The notes under the pieces: model-generated | Told to the model about the DNA's origin: nothing | Database searches by the model: none | Seen by the model: only the letters and a program-made list of their open reading frames with translations | Made by a program: the position numbers and the translations under genes | In this document: one piece after another, positions 33,109 through 44,814 of the stretch | Layout of the letters: each line of letters starts with the position of its first letter | How positions within the stretch are numbered: position 1 is the first letter of the stretch | Assembly: GCA_012800355.1 (NCBI GenBank) | Contig: JAAZJL010000056.1 | Location: forward strand, 1 to 49,461 | Source of the DNA: Erysipelotrichia bacterium | Lineage (GTDB): Bacteria > Bacillota_I > Bacilli_A > Erysipelotrichales > Erysipelotrichaceae | Direction of reading: 5' to 3' | DNA length: 49,461 bases

Positions 33109-33822
33109 ATGATATTAAAACAATTAAGCCCTGTAACATTGCAAGAACAACTTTATAATAAGCTGTTAAAATCAATTGATGACGGCAGATATAAACCAGG
33201 AGACAAAATCCCGACCGAATATCAACTAGCCGAAATGTTTTCTGTGTCTCGAGTTACTGTAAGAAATGCTATTCAACGCTTGGTAAATGAGGGATATATT
33301 GTTAAAAAACAGGGAAAAGGTTCTTTTGTAAAAGAAAAAGTTTTTAAATCAAAACTCCATTTTGACAACAGTTTTACAGCAAACTGCCTGATGAACAATG
33401 CTAAACCATCTACCGAAATTATTGAAGCTACTTTAATAAAAGGTAGTGACGATTTACTGGAAAAATTAAAATGCAAAAGTGGTAAACTTATAAAAATTAC
33501 TCGTGTTAGAAAAGTAGATGATAATCCATGTATTGTTGAAATTGATTATCTTCCCGATAGATTTAAGTTTTTATTGTCAAAAGATCTAACAGATGCTTCA
33601 TTAACAACTCTTATTGAGAATAATACCGACAGTATACCTACCAAATTTATTGATAATTTTACTATTTCATATTCAAATAAAGAAAGTTCTGAATATCTTG
33701 GATGTCCTTTAAGCACACCTTTGCTGAAAATAGAACAAACAGTTTTAAATCAAGATGAAGAAATAATTTATCTTAATACTCAATATATTTTGACTAGTAA
33801 GTATATTTATTCGAAGACTTAG
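33109..33822 (+). CDS. GntR family regulator, HutC/UTRA type
   Basis: 237 residues. N-terminal winged helix (LQEQLYNKLLKSIDDGRYKPGDKIPTEYQLAEMFSVSRVTVRNAI) and a C-terminal UTRA effector domain (from about 95; IEATLIKG... SSEYLGCPLSTPLLKIEQTV). UTRA domains bind sugar phosphates or similar small molecules. Divergent from the PTS operon, with palindromes in between, so it probably represses that operon until its phosphorylated substrate binds. A terminator follows. May be leaderless. Confidence 0.93.
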   Translation: MILKQLSPVTLQEQLYNKLLKSIDDGRYKPGDKIPTEYQLAEMFSVSRVTVRNAIQRLVNEGYIVKKQGKGSFVKEKVFKSKLHFDNSFTANCLMNNAKPSTEIIEATLIKGSDDLLEKLKCKSGKLIKITRVRKVDDNPCIVEIDYLPDRFKFLLSKDLTDASLTTLIENNTDSIPTKFIDNFTISYSNKESSEYLGCPLSTPLLKIEQTVLNQDEEIIYLNTQYILTSKYIYSKT

Positions 33823-33856
33823 TTTAAAAAATACTTAATTATTTTTATAATCAATT

Positions 33857-33890
33857 AAAAATCTGGAAATACATTAATCCAGATTTTTTT
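33857..33890 (+). terminator. Terminator after gntR gene
   Basis: AAAATCTGGA (33857-33866) pairs with TCCAGATTTT (33878-33887), then TTT; loop of 11 bases. Confidence 0.85.
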
Positions 33891-33973
33891 AAAATAATTA
33901 AGTATTAAAATTTATAAACTGTCTTTTCTTCAATTAATCTAAAAAAATATTACAATATAAAACTTTAATTGCT

Positions 33974-35206
33974 TTATTTCTTTTGTTCTAGTGTAAGTAT
34001 TAAGTTAATTTCTCTTTGTCCTCTTACTACTGTAATCTCTACTGTATCTCCAGCTGAGTAATTACAAAGCGCTGTTCTTAAATCTGTAAGTGATTTGATT
34101 TCAGCTCCATCAAAATTAACAATTACATCCCCAACTCTTAATCCTGAATTTCTTGCTGCATCTGTAACAATTTCTGATACATAAACTCCAAAAGTAGTAA
34201 CGCTAAAATTCCAAGCCTGTTGCATTGTTTCAATAGAAACTCCTCTAATTCCCAGTTGTGGCCTTCCTTCAACATAACCATAAGTAATTAATTGTTTTAC
34301 CACATCAATAGCATAATTAGATGGAATAGCAAAGCCGATACCTTCTATATACTCGCCTGCACTTTTAGCATTAACAATACCTATTAAATTTCCACCAACA
34401 TCAAACAAGCCTCCACCAGAATTTCCTGGACTGATAGCAGTATTTGTTTGTAATAAGACCATTTTTTGACCTGCAATGGTAATTTCTCTACTTAAAGCAC
34501 TTATAATTCCATCAGTTACTGTACCACCTAGTGTTCCTAATGGATTTCCTATCGCAATACAAATTTGACCTACTTTTATTTGGTCTGAATTACCAATTGT
34601 CGCTACTTTTAAACCCTCTGTTTCAATTTTTAATACTGCAATATCACTGACTAAATCTGTTGCAACTAACTCAGCTTTATATTTTTCACCAGAAGTTAAA
34701 ACTACTGTAATGTTAGTAGCATCCTCAATAACATGATTGTTGGTAATAATATAACCATCACTAGAATATATAACTCCTGAGCCTGCTCCTTCAGTTATGT
34801 ATTCGCCATAAAAAGAACTGTATTTAGTTGATTCAGTGTATACTTCAACAATGGTGTCTTTTATATTACTTACTACTTCGCTAATATCGGTTTTTCCTGA
34901 TATAACAACTGTAGGACTGTTTACATTTTGGTTTGGTTGTTCAATTACAACTGTTTTATTTTCGACATTTTTAAGAACTACTTTAGCTGTGATAAAACTG
35001 CTTATTATTGATACAATCAACGTTAAAATTAACATCAATAAAATTATTCCAATAGGAAAACTTCTTTTTTCTTTTTTTTCATTATTGCTTTTTATTCTAT
35101 CAATGGTATCAAAAATGTTTGTTGTACTATTATCGTTATCAACGATTATATAATCATTTTCAAAACTTGATTTTTCTTCCTCTTTATTTTCATATGGTTC
35201 ATTCAT
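33974..35206 (-). CDS. htrA: Membrane-anchored HtrA/DegP-type serine protease with PDZ domain
   Basis: 410 residues. Acidic cytosolic N-terminus (1-48), one TM helix (50-75), then trypsin-like protease outside the cell with triad H158 (NNHVIED), D188 (VSDIAVL) and S263 (SPGNSGGGL), and a C-terminal PDZ domain (about 315-405, RVGDVIVNFDGAEI). Extracytoplasmic quality-control protease. It is last in an operon with a cohesin-like and a dockerin-bearing surface protein, so it may process or check them. Confidence 0.95.
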   Translation of the reverse strand: MNEPYENKEEEKSSFENDYIIVDNDNSTTNIFDTIDRIKSNNEKKEKRSFPIGIILLMLILTLIVSIISSFITAKVVLKNVENKTVVIEQPNQNVNSPTVVISGKTDISEVVSNIKDTIVEVYTESTKYSSFYGEYITEGAGSGVIYSSDGYIITNNHVIEDATNITVVLTSGEKYKAELVATDLVSDIAVLKIETEGLKVATIGNSDQIKVGQICIAIGNPLGTLGGTVTDGIISALSREITIAGQKMVLLQTNTAISPGNSGGGLFDVGGNLIGIVNAKSAGEYIEGIGFAIPSNYAIDVVKQLITYGYVEGRPQLGIRGVSIETMQQAWNFSVTTFGVYVSEIVTDAARNSGLRVGDVIVNFDGAEIKSLTDLRTALCNYSAGDTVEITVVRGQREINLILTLEQKK

Positions 35207-35246
35207 AGAATGTTTCCTTCTTTCATATTTATGTCTGTTTTATAAA

Positions 35247-36578
35247 CTACACTTCTTTCTTTTTTAGAGTTAATGCTATTGCTGCAATAAAACTAATTGT
35301 TCCAACTATCGCTGCTGTTAAATAAAGTATTTCTTTAACTCCCATTTTTTCTTCTACCGTTGGATAAGCAGGCAAAGTAAACTTTTGTAATGTTTTTTCA
35401 CTCATTTCATAACTATAAATAGCATCATTACCTTCCAAATCTTTTAAGTAAACTAAGCGATAATTATTCATATTTTCTGCTAAAGAAATCCAACCATCAA
35501 ACTGTTTACCTTCAATGTTTACCTTTATTGGTTTATAAAATTTTTCTAACTCTGTATATTTTGTGTAGTCAATAGCATTAATTAAATATTGTTTTCCATC
35601 AATTTCCAGTGGTTCAAACTTATTTCCAACCACATCGTTTTCTGCATCATATAAATAAAAGTTTTTGTTATTTTCGCTATCAACTAAATATATTAAATTC
35701 AGTTTACCTTTATAGAAAACTACAATTTCGTTTTCTTTTACAAGAATTTCTTTTCTTTCAAACCCTTCAGGAGCATTTACTTTATCTAAATTTACAACTA
35801 CTCCTAAATTTTTATCTTCATAGACGATTTTTGGTTTTTCTTCAACATATAACTTTATTTTATATGTTTTTGTTGTTTTATCTTGAGCAACACAAACTAC
35901 TTCTATTTCATTCCAGCCTTCTTTAACAGTTTCAGTTATTTTATTGATTGTTGCTTTTGAACTACTTGCTTTAGCCAATACCTTAATAGTTTCAGTATTA
36001 AGTGGCGCATAAGCAGTATATTCAAAAACATCTGATTCAAATGGTTGCTCAAATTCTATATTTTCAATCTGCAAAGAAGCTAGTGAAGCATCAGAAGATA
36101 AAGATGTTGTTGTCTCGTTATTCGTTGTTTTAGCCTTTATTTGTAAAGTTTTTACAATTCTTTCACTATATCCTCCAACATATTGCAGTGAATTATTACC
36201 TACAAACTCTATCGTATTTATTCCGATGTTTGTTAATCCTATTTTTTTTGTTGAAAAAAAAATCGTTACAGTTATAGAAGTATTCTCGTTTCCATCAACA
36301 ATCATTATTCCATTATCTTGATTAATAGTGACTGCATCTGCTCCAGTAAAATTATGTTTAGAATATCCCAAATATTTTTTGTCGTAAGAAATAATCATTT
36401 TTACTCCGCCTACTCCATCTTCACAAGAGAATTTTATTGTTAATTTAACTGTGTTTGATAACACCACTGATTCACTAGATAAAGATGCTGTTACTTTACC
36501 TGTAGCTGCATTAATTGGTTTTATTGTTGATAATATTATTGTAAGCATTGTTATCAATACAAAAATTCTTTTTTTCAT
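35247..36578 (-). CDS. Surface protein with cohesin-like domain, cadherin-like domain and C-terminal TM anchor
   Basis: 443 residues. Signal peptide 1-24 (ends INA). Residues 27-145 look like a cohesin beta-sandwich (SLSSESVVLSNTVKLTIKFSCEDGVGGVKMIISYD...). Residues 158-245 match the cadherin-like beta-sandwich of surface proteins (LASLQIENIEFEQPFESDVFEYTAYAP...TYKIKLYV). Residues 250-405 are an unassigned region with aromatic repeats. TM helix 416-437 is followed by KKKEV: a type I membrane anchor. ATG 36578 chosen over GTG 36593, which sits in the Shine-Dalgarno (AAAGGTG). It follows the dockerin gene by 17 bases and precedes htrA by 40. Cohesin assignment by eye is moderate. Confidence 0.75.
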   Translation of the reverse strand: MKKRIFVLITMLTIILSTIKPINAATGKVTASLSSESVVLSNTVKLTIKFSCEDGVGGVKMIISYDKKYLGYSKHNFTGADAVTINQDNGIMIVDGNENTSITVTIFFSTKKIGLTNIGINTIEFVGNNSLQYVGGYSERIVKTLQIKAKTTNNETTTSLSSDASLASLQIENIEFEQPFESDVFEYTAYAPLNTETIKVLAKASSSKATINKITETVKEGWNEIEVVCVAQDKTTKTYKIKLYVEEKPKIVYEDKNLGVVVNLDKVNAPEGFERKEILVKENEIVVFYKGKLNLIYLVDSENNKNFYLYDAENDVVGNKFEPLEIDGKQYLINAIDYTKYTELEKFYKPIKVNIEGKQFDGWISLAENMNNYRLVYLKDLEGNDAIYSYEMSEKTLQKFTLPAYPTVEEKMGVKEILYLTAAIVGTISFIAAIALTLKKKEV

Positions 36579-36595
36579 ATATTTATATTTCACCT

Positions 36596-38398
36596 TTATT
36601 GTTCAATGTTTCCTATTTCTAATAAATATTTTCTTAAATGTAAATAACCTACCATAGACAACTCTTTTTCTCCATTAATCTCTGCTGCTTTTTTCTCAAT
36701 ACTATTCATTTCGTATATCTCTAAAAGCGCTTTTCGATATATTAGATAATCAAGTGTTCCAATTATTCCATCTCCATCAATATCACCTTTTATTACTATG
36801 GTATAAGTACTTTCTCCTTCTTCACCAACGATTATTATGGTATCTCCTGTTGCAAGTAATCCTTCTTTAGATTTTTCCTTTCCATTTCTTTCAATTCTAA
36901 TATTTACACCTGTATTCATTAGTGCAATTCTATTTAACAGTTGTTGATAACTTGCTCCTATATCAAAGCCTGTTAAATAGCCTGAATCATTTTTTAAATC
37001 TAAGTCTAAAATTAAATCACCAGTATAATACTCTTCATTTGGAATAGTTTCTTCAACTTCAGGTAACACAACTTCTGTTGGTAGAGCTGTTTTTTCAGGC
37101 ATTTCTAAGTATATTGGAATACTGAAAGTTAAATTTCCTTCCAATATATCAGCCAACCTATAGTTGGTGTACATCATTCTTCCTTCTGAAAAAGCTGCTC
37201 TAACATTAGTCGCATATTGATGCCAATATTTGCCAGTGGCACAGTTGTATTTTTGATAGTACAAAGTGTCTTGACCAACATTAATATATCCATCCGCAAT
37301 CCACAATGCTCCACCTTTAATAGATTTTTCAATGGTGTTCCAAGGTCGACCATAACTTCCTTCCTTAGCAGCATATATTAATCCATTCTTCCAACTTTCC
37401 TTTCCTGAATAGGCGTGAATGTTGTAAAAATTGTAAATATTAGAATATACCACCCCGTTATGTTCAAACTTTCTACCATCTACTGCAGCTGAACCATTTA
37501 CTCCTTGTTCATTTCTTGCTTTTACTGCTAAGAATATTGGCGAAATTTGAGCTTGTTGTCCTGCTTCGTAGAAAAGTGTCGCATAACTTTTAGTTGTATT
37601 TTCATCTATTTGAACTTCGCCTTTCATAAATGTAATATTCAATATTTGTTGAACACACTCAGGTTGTTCAGTTTCATTAAAAGAAAGTTTTAAAAATTGG
37701 AAAATCTCTTTTTCGTTTAGGAAGTTTCTTGGGTCCATAAAATAAGCTATGGTTTCAGTATTGGCTTGATACCAATTATAACCATCTAATGCTATATATT
37801 GACCTGTTTCTGGATCATAAGCTCCTTGTCTAGTGCTTCTTAAAGCTAAGTTACTTCCATCTATTAAACTTTTTCCTAGTACATCTTGAGCTTGTAAAAC
37901 TGTAGCAAAAGAAGTATTTGTATGAAAAGCTTTAAATATCCAATTAGGATGTAAAGTGTGTATATATCTTAAATATTCTCTATATTCCTCTGGGAAACCT
38001 TCGTTTTCTAAATGCTGTTCAAATGCTTCATCTAATTCATAATAATGCAATATGATGTAATCTTCTCTAACCCAAGTTTGATATTCAACATTATTAATAA
38101 TATTAACGACGTTATACCAAAGCTCATTTTTATCATTTCTCTGTTTTCCTATGACTTTGTATGAGACATCTTTAATATAATACTGATTTTTACCATTTAT
38201 TTGCAGAATAGCATAACTTGTTGAAGGACCTGTTCTTACTCGCACATCACTTTGTGTGACTTCTAAATACACAGTTTCTTCTTGTTGTTGTTCTTGTTCA
38301 GATTCTGGTTGAGTTTCTTCTGCAAAAACATTGTTAAAAGGCTTAGTATTAATAAGCATCGTTATAAATAATAGGACAATTAATATTTTTTTAAGCAC
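36596..38398 (-). CDS. Secreted glucosaminidase with SH3 and C-terminal dockerin domain
   Basis: 600 residues. GTG start with AGGAG eight bases before it. Signal peptide 1-26 (ends VFA). SH3-like domain 43-120 (VTQSDVRVRTGPSTSYAIL). N-acetylglucosaminidase domain about 200-405, candidate catalytic Glu E297 in AVKARNEQG, with YNFYNIHAYSG. Residues 455-535 form a small beta domain (TGDTIIIVGEEGESTYTIVIKG), then the dockerin (537-600): a calcium loop GDIDGDGIIGTLDY and a degenerate second repeat (AAEINGEKELSMVGY). Expected to cut the GlcNAc-MurNAc backbone of peptidoglycan and to dock onto a cohesin. First gene of the operon; starts beside oriC. Confidence 0.88.
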   Translation of the reverse strand: MLKKILIVLLFITMLINTKPFNNVFAEETQPESEQEQQQEETVYLEVTQSDVRVRTGPSTSYAILQINGKNQYYIKDVSYKVIGKQRNDKNELWYNVVNIINNVEYQTWVREDYIILHYYELDEAFEQHLENEGFPEEYREYLRYIHTLHPNWIFKAFHTNTSFATVLQAQDVLGKSLIDGSNLALRSTRQGAYDPETGQYIALDGYNWYQANTETIAYFMDPRNFLNEKEIFQFLKLSFNETEQPECVQQILNITFMKGEVQIDENTTKSYATLFYEAGQQAQISPIFLAVKARNEQGVNGSAAVDGRKFEHNGVVYSNIYNFYNIHAYSGKESWKNGLIYAAKEGSYGRPWNTIEKSIKGGALWIADGYINVGQDTLYYQKYNCATGKYWHQYATNVRAAFSEGRMMYTNYRLADILEGNLTFSIPIYLEMPEKTALPTEVVLPEVEETIPNEEYYTGDLILDLDLKNDSGYLTGFDIGASYQQLLNRIALMNTGVNIRIERNGKEKSKEGLLATGDTIIIVGEEGESTYTIVIKGDIDGDGIIGTLDYLIYRKALLEIYEMNSIEKKAAEINGEKELSMVGYLHLRKYLLEIGNIEQ

Positions 38399-38421
38399 AA
38401 CGAAAACTCCTATCCGATTTT

Positions 38422-38430
38422 ATTATATCA
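38422..38430 (-). promoter_or_regulatory. Extended -10 promoter of the surface-protein operon
   Basis: Minus strand TGATATAAT, the same element as upstream of gntR gene. A short leader ends in GGATAGGAG before the GTG start at 38398. It borders the origin, so this operon and dnaA flank oriC divergently. Confidence 0.55.
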
Positions 38431-38462
38431 CATTTATTTTTTAATAAATATAGCTACCCACA

Positions 38463-38750
38463 TGTTGATAAGTGAGTTATCCACATATGTGTAAATTGTT
38501 TGTAAATTTAAATTCTCTTTTAATGAAAGGGGTTTTCCCCTTTTATCTTGTGGATAATTCATGTGGAATACTAATTTCACTCCAAGTTATCCACATTTTC
38601 CACTGTTTGTAGGTTTTTATTCACTAGTTATCCACATATAAAAGTCGTGGATTATTGTGGATAACTAAAAATTTACTTTGTTTATATATGTTTTTTACAT
38701 TAATTTTATTGTGGATAACTTTTTTAGGTAAAAATAATAATAGATTTTTA
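38463..38750. other. oriC: Chromosomal replication origin (oriC) with DnaA-box cluster
   Basis: Perfect DnaA 9-mers TTATCCACA at 38477-38485, 38587-38595 and 38628-38636 (plus), and TGTGGATAA at 38549-38557, 38656-38664 and 38710-38718 (minus); a one-mismatch box TGTTGATAA at 38463-38471. A GC-rich hairpin AAAGGGG-TTTT-CCCCTTT lies at 38526-38543. The stretch 38665-38709 is almost pure A/T and can be the unwinding element. TAATAATAG (38735-38743), next to the last box, resembles DnaA-trio triplets. Strand bias of genes switches here, which supports the assignment. Confidence 0.92.
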
Positions 38751-38766
38751 TCAACTTAGGGGTTAA

Positions 38767-38772
38767 TATAAT
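38767..38772 (+). promoter_or_regulatory. dnaA promoter -10
   Basis: TATAAT with a poor -35 (TTTTTA, 16-base spacer). It lies close to the DnaA boxes, so dnaA is probably autoregulated. Confidence 0.45.
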
Positions 38773-38799
38773 ATTACTTATAGTGAAAGAGTGATGGGG

Positions 38800-40143
38800 A
38801 TGTATAGTTTGAATGTTGTTTATAAACAATTAAAAGACAAAATTTTTGAAAAGCTAAATGCTAACAATAAGTCTTTTTATATTGAATATTTTAACGAGAC
38901 TGAGCTTGTTCATTTGGATGAAAATGAAGCAATAATTGTTACTCCTTATAATCTTAATAAATCCCTTTTATCTGATGTTTTATCTGAAGTAAATGATAGT
39001 TTTTCGGATTTTTTGAATCAAAATGTTTCTTGTGTTTTTGAAACAACCGATAATTATCGTAAAAACTACATTATTGATACCATTACTAAAGATTTATCTG
39101 ATAATTTATTACCTGATTTTTCGTTTGATAATTTTATTGAAGGACCAAGCAATAAAGAAGCCAAAACAGCAGCTTTAACTTGTGCTATGAAACCAGGAGA
39201 AAAGTTTTTTAATCCATTGGTTATTTATGGTGATTCAGGACTAGGAAAAACTCACTTACTACACGCTATTGGCAACTATATTAAACAAAACGATTTTGAT
39301 AAGAAAATATTATATATTACTAGTTTAGATTTTGTTAAAGAAGTAGGACAATCTTTACGCGACAATACCATTGAAGAATATAAAAATCAATTAAATTCAG
39401 TAGATATCTTACTTGTCGATGATATTCAATTTTTATCTGGCAAGCAGAAATCTAATGAAATATTTTTTACTATTTATAATGAACTCTTTAATAATAGAAA
39501 ACAAGTTGTTTTAACCTCTGATAGACCTCCAATTCAAATAAAAGATATTGAAGAACGTTTAAAAACAAGATTTTCTCAAGGTTTATCGGTTACTATTTCA
39601 TCTTTAGAGTTTGAAACAGCAGAAAAAATCTTAGAATTAAAATTAAAAAATCATAATTTAGATAAAAATTCTGTTGATTGTGATGTAATTTCTTTTATCG
39701 CTAAAAATTTCTCTAGTGATGTTAGAAATTTAGAAGGAGCGTTAAATAGATTATTATTTTATTCAATTAATTTTTCAAAAGGACAAAAAATTAATCTACC
39801 TTTAGCTTTAGAAGCTTTTAAAGATAAATTAGAATATACTCCATATTCTAATGCTGAACTTTCATCTAAAATGATTATAAAAGCTGTCGCTGAATATTAT
39901 AATTTAACTGAAAAACAACTTGTTTCTAGAAGCAGAACCAAAAACATCACTACTGCTAGACATATTGCTATGTATTTATGTCGAATTCATCTAGATTATT
40001 CTTACGAAAAAATAGGTGATGATTTTGGTGGAAGGGATCATACTACCGTTTTATCTGCTTTTGAAAAAATAGAAAGGCTTTTAAAAGAAAATGAATTATA
40101 CAGAAAAATTATTAGTGATATTGAAAAAATTTTCACCAAATAA
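38800..40143 (+). CDS. dnaA: Chromosomal replication initiator protein DnaA
   Basis: 447 residues. Domain I at the N-terminus, linker, then AAA+ domain III with Walker A GDSGLGKTH (about 144-151), Walker B LLVDDIQFLSG and sensor motifs, and domain IV with the DnaA-box-binding signature GGRDHTTVLSA. Start chosen at ATG 38800, because AAAGAG lies 8 bases upstream; ATG 38794 and GTG 38791 are alternatives. Binds the boxes listed for oriC, melts the origin and loads helicase. Domain II is short compared with Bacillus. Confidence 0.97.
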   Translation: MYSLNVVYKQLKDKIFEKLNANNKSFYIEYFNETELVHLDENEAIIVTPYNLNKSLLSDVLSEVNDSFSDFLNQNVSCVFETTDNYRKNYIIDTITKDLSDNLLPDFSFDNFIEGPSNKEAKTAALTCAMKPGEKFFNPLVIYGDSGLGKTHLLHAIGNYIKQNDFDKKILYITSLDFVKEVGQSLRDNTIEEYKNQLNSVDILLVDDIQFLSGKQKSNEIFFTIYNELFNNRKQVVLTSDRPPIQIKDIEERLKTRFSQGLSVTISSLEFETAEKILELKLKNHNLDKNSVDCDVISFIAKNFSSDVRNLEGALNRLLFYSINFSKGQKINLPLALEAFKDKLEYTPYSNAELSSKMIIKAVAEYYNLTEKQLVSRSRTKNITTARHIAMYLCRIHLDYSYEKIGDDFGGRDHTTVLSAFEKIERLLKENELYRKIISDIEKIFTK

Positions 40144-40182
40144 CTATTAACATTTTATTCTATTTAAATTAACAACAAAAAA

Positions 40183-40228
40183 TGTTAAAATATACTTAGA
40201 GAAAAAGGGTTTTTTGAATTTATCCACT
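40183..40228 (+). promoter_or_regulatory. dnaN promoter and single DnaA-like box
   Basis: TGTTAAAAT (40183-40191), the same extended -10 as before rarA, starts the dnaN transcript; TTATCCACT at 40220-40228 is a one-mismatch DnaA box. It could link dnaN expression to DnaA or be a relic of a second origin half. Confidence 0.45.
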
Positions 40229-40280
40229 TTTCCACATAAGTATTAATTATATTTATACTAACTATTATAAGGAGGATACT

Positions 40281-41396
40281 ATGTACTTCAAAATCAACAA
40301 AAAAACATTCTTAGACAATATTAACGTTGTATCAAGAGCAGTTTCTATGAATTCACCTTTGCCAGTTCTTCATAATATTAAATTATCAGTAAAAAATGAT
40401 TATATTCAATTAACTGCTTCTGATGGTGATATTTCTATTCAAACTTCTATTTTTAGTGATGAAGAATCAAATTTAATAATTTTTGAAGAAGGTGATGTTT
40501 TATTAGATGGTAAATATTTATCTGACATGATTAGAAAAATTGATGCTGAAATCGTTGAAGTAGAAACTATTGATGGATGTTTAACTAACATTAGAGGTTT
40601 ACAAGTAAACTTTGAGTTAAATGGAATAAAATCAGAATATTACCCAGTAATTGATTTTTCTCAACCAGCTGAATCTTTTGAGTTAGAAGCTGATGTATTA
40701 AAAAACATTATTTATCAAACTTGTTTCGCGACAAGTGATAAGGAAACACGACCAGTATTAACAGGAGTGAATTTTAATTGTTCTGGAAATGTTTTAACTT
40801 GTGTAGCAACAGATTCATATAGATTAGCTCAAAAAAGAATAGTTTTAGAAAATAATCATTATTTCAATATTACGATTCCTTCTAAAAGTCTTCAGGATGT
40901 TTCAAGAATTATAAATACTGATAATGATATTACTATCTCATTAAGTGATAAAAAAGTATTATTTATTATCAACAATATATTAGTTCAAACTAGATTGATT
41001 GATGGTTTATATCCTGAAACAAGTAGATTAATACCTAATGAATTTAGTTATGAATTATTAGTTGATGCTAGAGATTTATTAAATGCTTTAGATAGAGCAA
41101 GTTTTATTAAAAACGAAGGTATATATTTAGTAAAAATGGAAATGTCAGAATTTGAAATAGTTATTACTTCCAGAAGTAATGATGTAGTTTCAGTTGAAAG
41201 AGTAACTCCGATTGAATATGTTGGAGAACCACTGAGTATTTCTTTTAAAGGAAATTATGTCTACGATGCAATTAGAGTTTTAAATGCTTTCCAAGTAAAT
41301 ATTTCATTTAGCGGAAACATGAAACCATTTATTTTAAAATCAATTGATGATGAAAATGTACTGCAATTAGTACTTCCTATTAAAACTTATAATTAA
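40281..41396 (+). CDS. dnaN: DNA polymerase III subunit beta (sliding clamp)
   Basis: 371 residues in three clamp domains. N-terminus MYFKINKKTFLDNINVVSRAVS, domain II TSDKETRPVLTGVNF, C-terminus ...VLQLVLPIKTY. Homodimeric ring that tethers replicative polymerase. GGAGGAT before the ATG. Downstream of dnaA; a terminator separates it from yaaA. Confidence 0.97.
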   Translation: MYFKINKKTFLDNINVVSRAVSMNSPLPVLHNIKLSVKNDYIQLTASDGDISIQTSIFSDEESNLIIFEEGDVLLDGKYLSDMIRKIDAEIVEVETIDGCLTNIRGLQVNFELNGIKSEYYPVIDFSQPAESFELEADVLKNIIYQTCFATSDKETRPVLTGVNFNCSGNVLTCVATDSYRLAQKRIVLENNHYFNITIPSKSLQDVSRIINTDNDITISLSDKKVLFIINNILVQTRLIDGLYPETSRLIPNEFSYELLVDARDLLNALDRASFIKNEGIYLVKMEMSEFEIVITSRSNDVVSVERVTPIEYVGEPLSISFKGNYVYDAIRVLNAFQVNISFSGNMKPFILKSIDDENVLQLVLPIKTYN

Positions 41397-41417
41397 AGAC
41401 CAAATAGGTCTTTTTTT
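41395..41417 (+). terminator. Terminator after dnaN
   Basis: AAAGACC pairs with GGTCTTT around AAATA, followed by TTTT. Confidence 0.85.
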
Positions 41418-41531
41418 CATATTAGTCAATTTAAGGCAATTTGAGTGGTTTTTTCATTAGTTAAGCAGAAATGATAATTTGTTAAAAATTATTAGTGTAC
41501 TGCTTTTAAATAAGGAAAATCCACTTTTTTA

Positions 41532-41540
41532 TGTTATAAT
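41532..41540 (+). promoter_or_regulatory. Extended -10 promoter of yaaA-recF-gyrBA
   Basis: TGTTATAAT, a perfect TGn extended -10, without a good -35. The leader ends in AAAGGAG before the ATG at 41575. No further promoter was seen before recF, gyrB or gyrA, so they probably share it. Confidence 0.55.
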
Positions 41541-41574
41541 ATATATGTTGTTGTAATTAAAGGAGATAAACGAC

Positions 41575-41777
41575 ATGATTGTGAAAATTAACACTGATTA
41601 TATTGAACTGCAACAATTTTTAAAATTAACAGATTGGATTTCTTCTGGTGGAGAAGCAAAGATAGCTGTTAAAAAATTAAGAATTAAAGTAGATGGATTA
41701 GAAGAAAATAGAAGAGGTAGAAAAATTTATCCTGGATCTATTGTTGAAATTGAAAATAAAAAATATGAGGTTAAATA

Positions 41778-41778
<1 letters not shown>
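41575..41778 (+). CDS. yaaA: S4-domain RNA-binding protein YaaA
   Basis: 67-residue S4 domain: IELQQFLKLTDWISSGGEAKIAVKKLRIKVDG...RRGRKIYPGSIVEI is the standard pattern. Found between dnaN and recF in most Firmicutes; linked to ribosome assembly. AAAGGAG before the ATG. Its stop overlaps recF by one base (TAATG). Confidence 0.95.
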
Positions 41779-44802
<3,024 letters not shown>

Positions 44803-44814
44803 GAGGGACAAATC

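Noticed and set aside
40144-40280. Second half of a bipartite origin between dnaA and dnaN
   Set aside because: Only one imperfect DnaA box (TTATCCACT) is present, too little to call an origin part.
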